Source: Mixophyes australis (Eukaryota; Chordata; Amphibia; Anura; Limnodynastidae). Taken from it: DNA of 64,000 nt. Both the position numbers and the translations under genes were made by a program. Below, one piece after another: positions 36,973-48,416 of this stretch (the first letter of the stretch is position 1; each line of letters starts with the position of its first letter). Under the pieces are notes generated by a model, which saw nothing but the letters and a program-made list of their open reading frames with translations, was not told where the DNA came from and ran no database searches. The DNA is taken from the NCBI GenBank assembly GCA_036250195.1, contig JAVHZZ010000012.1, positions 93,479,455 to 93,543,454 of the forward strand, read 5' to 3'.

Positions 36973-39900
36973 CTCCCAGGCTACCTTCACCTCCCCAATA
37001 TTCCCCCAGCAGAGACTGCCTTCACCTCCTCCCCAATATTCCCCCAGCACAGACTGCCTTCACCTCCCCCAATATTCCCCCAGCATAGACTGCCTTCACC
37101 TCCCCCAATATTCCCCCAGCATAGACTGCAGTCACCTCCTCCCCAATATTCCCCCAGCACAGACTGCCTTCACCTCCTCCCCAATATTCCCCCAGCACAG
37201 ACCGCCGTCACCTCCTCCCCAATATTCCCCCAGCACAGACTGCCGTCACCTCTTCCCCAATATTCCCCCAGCACAGACTGCTGTCACCTCCCCCCAATAT
37301 TCCCCCAGCACAGACTGCTGTCACCTCCTCCCCAATATTCCCCCAGCACAGACTGCCGTCACCTCTTCCCCAATATTCCCCCAGCACAGACTGCCGTCAC
37401 CTCCTCCCCAATATTCCCCTAGCACAGACTGCCGTCACCTCCTCCCCAATATTCCCCCAGCACAGACTGCTGTCACCTCCCCCCAATATTCCCCCAGCCC
37501 AGACTGCCGTCACCTCCTCCCCAATATTCCCCCAGCCCAGACTGCCTTCACCTCCTCCCCAATATTCCCCCAGCCCAGACTGCCGTCACCTTCTCCCCAA
37601 TATTCCCCCAGCACAGACTGCCGTCACCTCCTCCCCAATATTCCCCCAGCACAGACTGCCGTCACCTCCTCCCCAATATTCCCCCAGCACAGACTGCCGT
37701 CACCTCCTCCCCAATATTCCCCCAGCACAGACTGCCGTCACCTCCTCCCCAATATTCCCCCAGCACAGACTGCCGTCACCTCCTCCCCAATATTCCCCCA
37801 GCCCAGACTGCCGTCCCCTCCTCCCCAATATTCCCCCAGCACAGACCGCCGTCACCTCCTCCCCAATATTCCCCCAGCAGACTGCCGTCACCACTTCCCC
37901 AATATTCCCCCAGCATAGACTGCCTTCACCTCCTCCCCAATATTCCCCCAGCACAGACTGCCTTCACCTCCCCCCCCAATATTCCCCCAGCCCAGACTGC
38001 CGTCACCTCCTCCCCAATATTCCCCCAGCACAGACTGCTGTCACCTCCTCCCCAATATTCCCCCAGCACAGACTGCCGTCACCTCCTCCCCAATATTCCC
38101 CCAGCAAAGACTGCCGTCACCTCCTCCCCAATATTCCCCCAGCACAGACTGCTGTCACCTCCCCCCAGTATTCCCCCAGCATAGACTGCCGTCACCTCCT
38201 CCCCAATATTCCCCCAGCCCAGACTGCCGTCACCTCCTCCCCAATATTCCCCCAGCCCAGACTGCCGTCACCTTCTCCCCAATATTCCCCCAGCATAGAC
38301 TGCCATCACCTCCCCCCAAAATTCCCATAGTATAGACTGCCATCACCTCCTCCCCAATATTCCCCCAGCACAGACTGCCTTCACCTCCCCCCAATATTCC
38401 CCCAGCACAAACTGCCGTCCCCTCCCCCAATTTTCCCCCAGCCCAGACTGCCGTCACCTCCCCCCAATATTTCCCCAGCCCAGACTGCTGTCACCTCCCC
38501 CCAATATTCCCTCAGCATAGACTGCCTTCACCTCCCCCAATATTCCCCCAGCATAGACTGCCGTCACCTCCTCCCCAATATTCCCCCAGCACAGACTGCT
38601 GTCACCTCCTCCCCAATATTCCCCCAGCACAGACTGCCGTCACCTCCTCCCCAATATTCCCCCAGCACAGACTGCCTTCACCTCCCCCCAGTATTCCCCC
38701 AGCATAGACTGCCGTCACCTCCTCCCCAATATTCCCCCAGCCCAGACTGCCGTCACCTTCCCCTAATATTCCCCTAGCCCAGGCTCCCGTCACCTCCCCC
38801 CAATATTCCCCCAGCATAGACTGCTGTCACCTCCCCCCCAATATTCCCCCAGCACAGACTGCCGTCACCTCCTCCCCAATATTCCCCCAGCCCAGACTGC
38901 CGTCACCTCCTCCCCAATATTCCCCCAGCCCAGACTGCCGTCACCTTCTCCCCAATATTCCCCCAGCCCAGACTGCCGTCACCTTCTCCCCAATATTCCC
39001 CCAGCATAGACTGCCATCACCTCCCCCAAAAATTCCCATAGTATAGACTGCCATCACCTCCTCCCCAATATTCCCCCAGCACAAACTGCCATCCCCTCCC
39101 CCAATTTTCCCCCAGCCCAGACTGCCGTCACCTCCCCCCAATATTCCCCCAGCCCAGACTGCTGTCACCTCCCCCCAATATTCCCCCAGCATAGACTGCC
39201 TTCACATCCCCCAATATTCCCCCAGCACAGACTGCTGTCACCTCCTCCCCAATATTCCCCCAGCCCAGACTGCCTTCACCTCCCCCCAGTATTCCCCCAG
39301 CATAGACTGCCATCACCTCCTCCCCAATATTCCCCCAGCCCAGACTGCCGTCAGCTCCTCCCCAATATTCCCCCAGCACAGACTGCCGTCACCTCCTCCC
39401 CAATATTCCCCCAGCACAGACTGCCTTCACCTCCCCCCAGCACAGACTGCCGTCACCTCCTCCCCAATATTCCCCCAGCCCAGACTGCCTTCACCTCCCC
39501 CCAGTATTCCCCCAGCATAGACTGCCGTCACCTCCTCCCCAATATTCCCCCAGCCCAGACTGCCGTCACCTTCCCCTAATATTCCCCTAGCCCAGGCTCC
39601 CGTCACCTCCCCCCAATATTCCCCCAGCACAGACTGCCGTCACCTCCTCCCCAATATTCCCCCAGCCCAGACTGCCGTCACCTCCTCCCCAATATTCCCC
39701 CAGCCCAGACTGCCGTCACCTCCTCCCCAATATTCCCCCAGCACAGACTGCCTTCACATCCCCCAATATTCCCCCAGCACAGACTGCTGTCACCTCCTCC
39801 CCAATATTCCCCCAGCCCAGACTGCCTTCACCTCCCCCCAATATTCCCCCAGCATAGACTGCCGTCACCTCCTCCCCAATATTCCCCCAGCCCAGACTGC

Positions 39901-40465
39901 CGTCACCTCCTCCCCAATATTCCCCCAGCATAAACTGCCATCACCTCCCCCCAAAATTCCCCCAGCACAGACTGCCTTCACCTCCTCCCCAATATTCCCC
40001 CAGCACAGACTGCCTTTACCTCCCCCCCCCCAATATTCCCCCAGCACAGACTGCCTTTACCTCCCCCCCCCAATATTCCCCCAGCACAGACTGCCGTCAC
40101 CACTTCCCCAATATTCCCCCAGCATAGACTGCCGTCACCACTTCCCCAATATTCCCCCAGCATAGACTGCCTTCACCTCCTCCCCAATATTCCCCCAGCA
40201 CAGACTGCCTTCACCTCCCCCCCCAATATTCCCCCAGCCCAGACTGCCGTCACCTCCTCCCCAATATTCCCCCAGCCCAGACTGCCATCACCTCCTCCCC
40301 AATATTCCCCCAGCACAGACTGCCTTCACGTCCCCCCAATATTCCCCCAGCACAGACTGCCGTCACCTCCTCCCCAATATTCCCCTAGCACAGACTGCCG
40401 TCACCTCCTCCCCAATATTCCCCCAGCACAGACTGCCATCACCTCCCCCCAATTTCCCCCCAGCC
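36973..40465. repeat. 36-38-bp C-rich minisatellite
   Basis: About 93 units with 'cagactgccgtcacctcc' and 'tccccaatattcccccagca'. Length variation (36-38 bp, some partial) comes from cctcctccccaa versus cctccccccaa. The plus strand is strongly C-rich and G-poor. Higher-order copies are visible: the block with 'aaaattcccatagtatagac' occurs near 38318 and 39030, and the block ending 'ttcccctaatattcccctagcccaggct' occurs near 38758 and 39571. Confidence 0.95.
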
Positions 40466-42234
40466 GAGGTCAGGAGAGGCGAAGGGCAGAGCATAGTGGT
40501 CCGGTGACAAGGTCAGAGATATATGGGGGAGATGAGGTTGGATACTAAATGCCGACACTTCCATTCCGGGGACAGCTTGAAAATGTTGAGTGTGTGTTGG
40601 TGAGGGCTTTGTAAATAGGGATCGGGAGGTTGAACTGAATTGTGGAACAGATACTGAGAGTAAAGGGGATCTACGGAGAGGACGATGCACCTACTCACAG
40701 CATTCTGGATGGATGAGACATTATGAGCAAGTGGAAGAGGCAGATTATAGTAATGTCACAGAGACTTGACGGGGGCTTGTAAAGGCTTTCTGATCATATC
40801 ATATTCTCCCTAGACAGCAGCAATTACGGGATTTACTCTCTGATGAACGGGTTTCTGATACCAGCTACTGACCTTGTATATGAGCTTCACTTGATGGTGT
40901 TTTGTTAGTCTGTTGTGCATTACTTTCCCTCGTTGTCACACGTATCTGATAATATCCGGTCATTGGTTATTACACATCTAATGTGCGACATATAACGGAC
41001 ATGCTTATACACCCCTAAACTAGTCCAGCATGTTTTGTGATCGTCAACATGGACTCGCTTCTTTGCATTATTTTAGGGTAGTGGAAAAGTCTGAGTGATA
41101 AGTTTGCAGTAACCTAGGTAACAAATGCCTCATACACGTTGTTGGATTCAGCCAGGGTTACATTAAGGATTACTGACATGCTATGCTTTACCATTTTGCA
41201 TTTTTCTCTTGCATTAGCAGCACCCTTCATTTGCTCTGTAAGAGCCTCGTTCACAAACATGATATGATCAGCTCTTTCAGACGTCCGCACACGCTTGTGG
41301 CTACCTTCAGAAAACAACGTGCACTAAATGTACCACTGTTTATATGGAAGTGTTCTCCTTCCATTACAGATGAAGCAAAGGCATTTCCCTACCTTACGAA
41401 TACGGTCTCCAAACTAAGAATCCACGTCTGATTTTTGTGGTTTTATTTATTTTATAGATTAACAGCATTTTATGAAAATCACAGCCAAAGCAGTTCATTA
41501 AAAAGATCAGTCTGATATTTATTCTCTGAAAAGTGTCTGTGCATTGCATAGGTGGAAATTTGCCTTCATAGAAGACAACGAAGGAACCACATTAATCTAT
41601 TTACAGCTCGGTCGGAAGGGACAATTGTACACCTGCTATGTATACGTTGATAGAAAGACCATATACAGATAGCGATAGATATGTCTATATACAAACACCG
41701 TCCTCCTGTCCACCAGGGAGAAAGCCAGCACTGTCCAGAGGTCCGCACTCGGCCCAACTACACCTCCACACTCTCCTTACAAGGTTTAGGTGATGAATAG
41801 AGTTCTTCAATGTTGCACAAGATGTTGTTGGTGTTTGGGTCACTCCTGGCCGAAGGAAATCTAAAATATTGCATTAATAAATCATGTTGTACCTGGGGGA
41901 CATCCTACCGTTGTCCATCCCTGTGGCTCTTGCTTCGCACAGGGAACAAGGCAAACCAGGGACCGTTTCTGGTCTGTAAAGCAGGGTAAACTTGCACCAA
42001 TCGTCTCTCCATGTTTACAGCCCATATTGTAGACAACCCCCAAATCATCTTCACTTCTCTCATTATTTTCTCTCAAAATCAGACGTGTGACCTTTTTGTT
42101 TACAGTCATTGTTTTTTCTTGTTAGTTGTAGTATCCTTAATAAACACCTTTTTTTTTATCCCACTTTACGGAATACCGCCCATTATATGACCATGATTAT
42201 GTGACCAATTTAGGGACATGTAGAACAGTGGTAA
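40466..42234. other. region downstream of efna3; unassigned open frames
   Basis: Unique sequence. Minus-strand open frames at 41114-41317 and 41882-42109, and a short one ending in a stop near 41760, read like protein (for example KGAANAREKCKMVKHSMSV) but match no family I recognise. They could belong to a decayed element or to an alternative long efna3 3' UTR. AATAAA signals on the minus strand occur near 41444-41450 and 41516. Confidence 0.35.
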
Positions 42235-42240
42235 TTTATT
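42235..42240 (-). promoter_or_regulatory. efna3: candidate efna3 polyadenylation signal
   Basis: This is the first AATAAA on the minus strand after the efna3 stop, about 950 bases downstream. It would give a 3' UTR of roughly 1 kb. Later AATAAA hexamers near 41516 and 41444 are alternatives. Confidence 0.35.
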
Positions 42241-43185
42241 GTAGTGCAACTTATAACTAAATTGTAACTTAGTGTTGTCATTTAATTAGGGTCACATTAA
42301 CAGTACTGTAATGTGTGTCTGCATGTTACACGTGTCCCCTCCATGCTGCCCCTAAGGGGTCTCCCTAAACTGCGGATGATTATAGTTGTAGTGTGAGTGT
42401 GAGACCATCCATTCCTCACGATGGCAGCACTGAGGGATACAGTGCATCCTGGAGTCCATAGACAACGTGACTCAGTCCTGGGCTCTGGCCACAGACACAT
42501 GGAGAGAGCGGCTGGTTAGCACTTGGATGCAGTCCTACTATCCATGGCACTGGGTCAGTTGGGTGTTACAATATATTCGGTTAGTACACGATTGGCACCA
42601 GAAGAGTGGATAAGATTATTGGGGGTGGGAGGAGGGGGTTACAGCTGCACATTTGGTATGGAAAGGGGTTTTGCTACTGTGCTAAAAACGCACTTGGGCC
42701 TATTAAATCCATGAGGTCTTGCAGTCCACCGAGCGAGAGATCAGACGGTAAGGAGATACGAAAAGGGGACAATGTACCACGGGGAGCTGAGAACGTGTCC
42801 AGGCAAGTGAGGAATGTAGGGGGAACAGTAAGGCCGACTAACAAGATGGGCTGTTGACACCCCAAAGAGGGCGTAGGCACTCAAGAAAAAAATAAAATAA
42901 CCAAACAGCCCAGTTATGGCTGCCACATCTACATATGGGGCTGTAACTGAGAAGTCCATCTCCTGGGCCAACGTGGCAGGAGGTCCCCGCTGCCCCCACC
43001 TTGATGAAATCGCTGGACAGTGACCACCACAGTGTCCACTGGTGTCTTGTAGTGTTCTAGTGCCACAGGTAGAAAACACGGAGGACAGGCGGTCGTCCTC
43101 ATCAAGCGGTGATGGATCCTGCTCCGTACAGAGTTCTTACTGTGGAGTTTGTAGTCCAGTTACAAGGCTTCCAGCCATAGGAAAA
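42241..43185 (-). other. efna3: efna3 3' UTR (inferred)
   Basis: Sequence between the efna3 stop codon and the first downstream AATAAA. No splice sites or open frames of interest are recognised. The 3' end is inferred from the hexamer only. Confidence 0.4.
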
Positions 43186-43307
43186 CTAAGACGCCAAGAG
43201 TGTCATTATAAGGAGACACACGGCCACAGTCAAATGTAAGTGTTCCCGCTTCGGACTCGTCCCACTGATGCTCTTCTCCAACTTGGGGATTTCTGGGTTA
43301 AAGTTAC
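43186..43307 (-). CDS. efna3: efna3 exon 5 (GPI signal, stop codon)
   Basis: 122 bp from a CTTTCAG acceptor to TAG (complement of 43186-43188). It encodes NFNPEIPKLEKSISGTSPKR then EHLHLTVAVCLLIMTLLAS. The LEKSISGTSPKREHL segment is a strongly conserved ephrin-A3 tail; the GPI attachment site is probably in SGTS, followed by the cleaved hydrophobic tail. Confidence 0.95.
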
Positions 43308-46300
43308 CTGAAAGGATAGAGAGAGAGAGATAGTGTTAAAGTCTGACGTATGAACTGAGCGCCCTCTTGTGGTGTAAGTGATAATCTCAGAGGAACATCT
43401 GCTAATTCCTATACATGCAATAGCATTGTGCTTTCATGAAGGGGGAGACAGGAGATTCATAGACTAAACCTGGCATTTAAGGCTAATTTTTACTGAAGTA
43501 TAAATGCTTTCAAGTTACATTTTAATACACTAAAAATGCTTTATTATACATTGTCCTCTTAGAGAGTTACATAGAATTATATACATATACAGAGCAAGTT
43601 ATATTGTTCATTCTCAAAAGCCTGAGTTGAGCCAGAATATGAGAATATCATGGGAGATTAATGCAAGTAATATTGTATGTTATTTTGTTACAAGATGTCC
43701 AAGCCTTCCTTGAATCTGATACTTGTGTCAATATTTCAATCAATTCACTGCTCTTACTGTAAAGAACCCTTTTGATAGCCGGAGATGAACCCTCTGTTCT
43801 TCCAGCTGCGGGGGGGGGGGGGGGGGGGTTACCTCATTTTCTGGGTGAGAACCTTGTACGGACTGTTCATAGCTGGATTATATCCTTCCGTTGACTTCTC
43901 TCTAGTGGAGTGGTTCTTCTCGTATAACCCAGATATTCTATACCCCGTATCCCTGTATTCATCTCTGCACTCTCTCCAGATCATCCATCCAAAATGGAAC
44001 AAGAGTCATGGAGACTAATGCAGTGTAGGCTAATATCTAGTCATATCTCATTTATTCCCCATCCAGTCTCCCACACTGATCTAGTCGTAGATCATTCATT
44101 CCCCATCCAGTCTCCCACACGGATCTAGGCATCTCTCATTCATTCCCCATCCAGTCTCCCACACGGATCTAGCCGTAGATCATTCATTCCCCATCCAGTC
44201 TCCCACCCTGATCTAGTCGTAGATCATTCATTCCCCATCCAGTCTCCCAGACTGATCTAGTCGTAGATCATTCATTTCCCATCCAGTCTCCCAGACTGAT
44301 CTAGTCATATCTCATTCATTCCCCATCCAGTCTCCCAGACTGATCTAGTCGTAGATCATTCATTCTCCATCCAGTCTCCCACACTGATCTAGTCGTAGAT
44401 CATTCATTCTCCATCCAGTCTCCCACACTGATCTAGTCGTAGATCATTCATATCCCCATCCAGTCTCCCACACGGATCTAGGCATATCTCATTCATTCCC
44501 CATCCAGTCTCCCACACGGATCTAGGCATATCTCATTCATTCCCCATCCAGTCTCCCACCCTGATCTAGTCGTAGATCATTCATTCCCCATCCAGTCTCC
44601 CACCCTGATCTAGTCGTAGATCATTCATTCTCCATCCAGTCTCCCAGACTGATCTAGTCGTAGATCATTCATTCTCCATCCAGTCTCCCAGACTGATCTA
44701 GTCGTAGATCATTCATTCTCCATCCAGTCTCCCAGACTGATCTAGTCGTAGATCATTCATTCTCCATCCAGTCTCCCAGACTGATCTAGTCGTAGATCAT
44801 TCATTCTCCATCCAGTCTCCCAGACTGATCTAGTCGTAGATCATTCATTCCCCATCCAGTCTCCCACCCTGATCTAGTCGTAGATCATTCATTCCCCATC
44901 CAGTCTACCACACGGATCTAGGCATATCTCATTCATTCCCCATCCAGTCTAACACACGGATCTAGGCATATCTAATTCATTCCCCATCCAGTCTCCCACA
45001 CTGATCTAGTCGTAGATCATTCATTCCCCATCCAGTCTCCCACACTGATCTAGTCGTAGATCATTCATTCCCCATCCAGTCTCCCACACGGATCTAGGCA
45101 TCTCTCATTCATTCCCCATCCAGTCTCCCACACGGATCTAGCCGTAGATCATTCATTCCCCATCCAGTCTCCCACCCTGATCTAGTCGTAGATCATTCAT
45201 TCCCCATCCAGTCTCCCAGACTGATCTAGTCGTAGATCATTCATTCCCCATCCAGTCTCCCAGACTGATCTAGTCGTAGATCATTCATTCTCCATCCAGT
45301 CTCCCATACTGATCTAGGGAAGGACTGGCTAACCTGTGACACTCCAGGTATTGTGAAACTACAAGTCCCAGCATACCCTTCCAGCAATAAGCTGCTGTAT
45401 ATTGGCAAAACAAGCTAGTAGCTTCACAACACCTGGAGTGTCACAGGTTAGCCAACACTGGGCTAGGGCCTTATAAAGGGGAGACTGTATTGCGTATAAA
45501 AGAGAGAGACGTAAAGTCTCCTGGCTCTGGAGAAGCTACAATCTACAACTATACCTAAGCTCATTGTCCGTCACATGGCCATCCTGGCTGTTGTTAAATA
45601 TGTTTATCCCCCCGAAGGAGTCGCCTACATTACAACCTCATCCGCTATGTTTCTGCCTGATCGCCCAACTCATCCACTTCCATCTTCTACTCTAACCAAT
45701 CAGCATTACTATACTGTAACTCTTATTGGATTTGACGTAGCTCGAGTCCTGGCAGTTTGTCCCTATTTACATCTATGCTTAGTAGGAACAACATTCATTT
45801 TCATTTCATTCTTCTCTACTTGTTCACCACAGGAAGTAAACTGGTAAATGTATTTCTGGTAAAGACTTCCAGTTATGTTCTGTTGCCCTTTCTTGGTCTA
45901 CGAGCCGAGCTAATGACCTCGGCAGGGGGGAATTTGCCTTCTTGAAGTTAAGTGTTTTTGTCAAACCAACATTCGCTTCTTTCCTGGAGATTAAATCAAA
46001 GAGGAGACTAAACACCGAGCGCTAGTCCCAGGTTCTTCTGATCCCAACAATACAAAGCTTTTTACTCCAGATCCAACAAAGCAGCTTTCATAGTTGTAAC
46101 TTCTACTAAGTGACCCATGAAATTGTCCTGCCGAAGCCTAATCACTTTACCCCCTGTGGTGTGATGGGGCGCTAACACTGCCCATTTCAACAAGGGGCTT
46201 ATGACATACTCCAGAAACTGTCCGTTCACTAACTTACCTAGTAAACATCGGCACAATGTAACCGTTAGAGACATTTACAATGAATTGGAGTAAACAGCAG

Positions 46301-48416
46301 CTTACAGCGATGAGTTCTAACCACAATTACAGAATCAGATTGGATGTAACGTGTTATAATAAAAAGGAAACTTTCTATAGAAATTAGCAAACGGCTAAAT
46401 GTCACAGGCCGAAAACAATACGTGTTACTAAACTGGAAATTTCCTCTTAATGCAAAATTCACATTTCAATTAATACTTTTACAGCATCAAATAAAAACAA
46501 GAAAAATTTGTAAATGAAGATAGTTTTCAGGGAAATGCCTATTCCCCGATTGTCCTGCAGAGGGAGCCAGATCACCACAAATGTTCACTTACCTAGATCC
46601 TCGATCTTCACCTCGGGTTCTATCGTGAACTGGGGCAGCGTAGGAGACTGTTTCTCTCCTGAATGAGCTGCTGCGGAGAAGATAAAATATTGTTACTACT
46701 CCCGAATATCTAACAACACCAAACACAAGGAATTACCCCCATAGGCTTCTGAAATCCTGATCCATCCCCCTCCTCCTATCTTCCGTATTAAACACTGGAA
46801 TTACCCCGTATGAGTGATAAACACCCTAGTTTAAGGCCCCCTGTTTTACAGGCACTAGATACCCAGCAATACTCACTGGTCGCACAGCAGACAAACACTT
46901 TCATCTTGAGGCAGGAGTGCCGGTGGTTGTGGGACGGAGTGGCTGAAACAAACAAGACGACAGTCAGGGCAGAAATCTGGGATTTACGTTAAGGTGCTCC
47001 GTATTCTCCGGCAGTTTTGCAGATCTCCGCAGGGCCAGCTGCACCGCATCCTCCAGATACGGCCTAACCCAATCACGGGTCACAAATTGGGCATCATTAG
47101 GTTTGAACTGGGCAAGGTGCAAAGCTTTTTGCCACACTGTTCAATCCATGGATGCCGGGAAGAGGACGCAGCAGCAGCGTTCACCCTGTGAGGAGCTGAA
47201 AACTGCAGAAGAGGAAAGGCTAGATACCCTCTAGGTCAGTGTATCTGACTAGAGTCAAAGGGTTTACTTTGAAATATCATCATCATCATCACCATTTATT
47301 TATATAGCGCCACTGATTCCGCAGCGCTGTACAGAGAACTCACTCACTTCAGTCCCTGCTCCATTGGGGCTTACAGTCTAAATTCTCTAACATACACACA
47401 GAGACTAGGGTCAATTTTGATAACAGCCAATTAACCTACCAGTATGTTTTTGGAGTGTGGGAGGAAACCGGTGCACCCGGAGGAAACCCACGCAAACACG
47501 GGGAGAACATACAAACTCCACACAGATAAGGCCATGGTCGGGAATTTAACTCCTGACACAAGTGCTGTAAAGCAGAAGTGCTAACCACTTAGCCACCGTG
47601 CTGCCCAAATAGAACACCTATTCTGTTTCTTTTGCACATTTATATACATATTTATGGAAGGAAATTAGTGGTGATTTCTCTCCACTGCAGCAGGCTGCCA
47701 TGTTAGGAGGGAGGGGCTTCACTAACAGCAGCTTAAATAACTGTAATCTCAACTTTAACCTGTACAAGATATTAGGACATAGCTGTCTGTAACGGAAGGA
47801 AATTACATTATACGTTGTACCAGAGGTATGTCAGGGTAACATTGAACAGTGTAAATTACCTATCTGAAAATGAGACATGCATTGTACATATTACTTGGTC
47901 ATGCAAGTCATTTGTTAATGCAAATAATGGATAATGCAGCCAATTTGAATATTTGACACTGGGGGGAGCTGTTGAGCAGAATGGCAACATTAACTAAAGG
48001 GACGCCTCAGATTTGTCTAATGTGAATTACTGAGGGATAACGGCATACAAATATTCTATGACGGTGCTAGTAACATCATGAAAGTGGCAGAAGGTAAGAA
48101 AGCAGAGTGGCTGGTGCCGTACTTACAGATGTAGTAGTACTCTTGCCCAGCGTGGAACTCGTACCCCAGGGAGAAGGCGCTGTAGCGCTGGAATTTCTCT
48201 GAGAATTTGATGGGGCTGTGAGGCGAGTGCGGCCGGTTACACTCCCAGCGTTTGAAGCCCTGTCTGATGTCGCAGGTTCGGTATCCCTCGTAATTCACCA
48301 TGTACAGAATGTATTGCTCCATCCTGTGCTCCGCCATCGTCTCGTTGTAGTGGGGACAGTAGATGTCTAGGTAATCGTTGACATTCACTTGTACCGTGTA
48401 ACCATCGCGCCGCAAG
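43186..48416 (-). CDS. efna3: ephrin-A3, exons 2-5 (5' end outside window)
   Basis: Join on the minus strand of 48416-48127, 46942-46877, 46670-46593 and 43307-43186, ending in TAG. The product is a GPI-anchored EphA ligand. Exon 2 gives LRRDGYTVQVNVNDYLDIYC, FKRWECNRP, HSPIKFSEKFQRYSAFSLGY and YYYI, near-identical to mammalian ephrin-A3. Exon 3 gives the double-cysteine KMKVFVCCA, and exon 4 HSGEK...TLPQFT. Exon 5 gives PKLEKSISGTSPKREHL and a hydrophobic tail ending LLAS. All four domain cysteines are present. Phases are consistent and exon 2 needs two bases of a codon from exon 1. Exon 1 (signal peptide, HAVYWNSSN-like) was searched for by eye up to 64000 and not found, so intron 1 is over 15.5 kb and full of tandem repeats. 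The gene lies upstream of efna1 on the same strand, as in other tetrapods. Confidence 0.95.
43308..44035 (-). other. efna3: efna3 intron 4, 3' unique part
   Basis: About 0.7 kb of AT-rich intron with a short GA repeat next to the acceptor (43316-43331) and a run of 19 G at 43810-43828. No exon is seen. Confidence 0.55.
44036..45312. repeat. 44-bp minisatellite in efna3 intron 4
   Basis: About 29 units of 44 bp: 'ctgatctagtcgtagatc', 'attcattccccatccagt' and 'ctcccaca'. Variants are cactgatc/cacggatc, tagtcgtagatc/taggcatatctc and ccccatcc/ctccatcc. An ordered run of about five variant units starting near 44074 is repeated near 45042, 22 units (968 bp) away. A hAT-like MITE lies at the right edge. 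Confidence 0.95.
45320..45460. mobile_element. hAT-like palindromic MITE
   Basis: About 141 bp. The right end, read inward on the minus strand, is CAGTGTTGGCTAACCTGTGA, and the left end carries the same GGCTAACCTGTGACACTCCA. The arms continue with 'aggtattgtgaaactac' versus 'gtagcttcacaacacct'. The flanks 'atctaggg' and 'ggctaggg' share six of eight bases, consistent with a decayed 8-bp target duplication of hAT type. Confidence 0.75.
45461..46592 (-). other. efna3: efna3 intron 4, 5' part
   Basis: About 1.1 kb of unique intron sequence. The open frames here (for example 45575-45847 plus) have no recognised similarity. Confidence 0.5.
46593..46670 (-). CDS. efna3: efna3 exon 4 with tandem (NAGNAG) acceptor
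   Basis: 78 bp if the first CAG is used (start 46670) or 75 bp with the second (start 46667). It encodes T(A)HSGEKQSPTLPQFTIEP and VKIEDL, matching the ephrin-A3 stalk. The longer form matches the residue count of the human protein. The donor is GTAAGT. The exon is frame-neutral in both forms. Confidence 0.92.
46877..46942 (-). CDS. efna3: efna3 exon 3
   Basis: 66 bp with a TTTGTTTCAG acceptor and a GTGAGT donor. It encodes TPSHNHRHSCLKMKVFVCC plus AT; the VFVCCA motif is typical of ephrin-A3. The first two bases complete the serine of YYYIS. Confidence 0.95.
46943..47276 (-). other. efna3: efna3 intron 2, downstream part
   Basis: Unique sequence between the exon 3 acceptor and the SINE. 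No feature is recognised. Confidence 0.5.
47277..47606 (-). mobile_element. tRNA-derived SINE in efna3 intron 2
   Basis: About 330 bp on the minus strand. The 5' head has an A-box-like 'gtggctaagtggttagcac' and a decayed B-box-like 'gagttaaattccc'. The body has the widely shared 'ggtttcctccgggtgcacc' and 'actccaaaaacatactggta' phrases. The 3' end is 'agcgctgcggaatcagtggc' then 'gctatataaataaatgg' with a (gat)n tail. It shares the sense strand of efna3. Confidence 0.8.
47607..48126 (-). other. efna3: efna3 intron 2, upstream part
   Basis: About 0.5 kb of unique intron sequence between the SINE and the exon 2 donor. No feature is recognised. Confidence 0.5.
48127..48416 (-). CDS. efna3: efna3 exon 2 (ephrin receptor-binding domain core)
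   Basis: 290 bp with a TGTTTTCAG acceptor (48419-48417) and a GTAAGT donor (48126-48121). It encodes the ephrin-A3-specific YTVQVNVNDYLDIYCPHY, a short variable loop (NETMAEHRM, which replaces the Gly-rich loop of mammals), WECNRPHSPHSPIKFSEKF and EFHAGQEYYYI. NET in the loop is a potential N-glycosylation site. Confidence 0.97.

Noticed and set aside
37700..40163. Glycine-rich repeated minus-strand frames in the 38-bp array
   Set aside because: Translations of the C-rich minisatellite; each is only 60-84 codons and breaks at unit-length changes.
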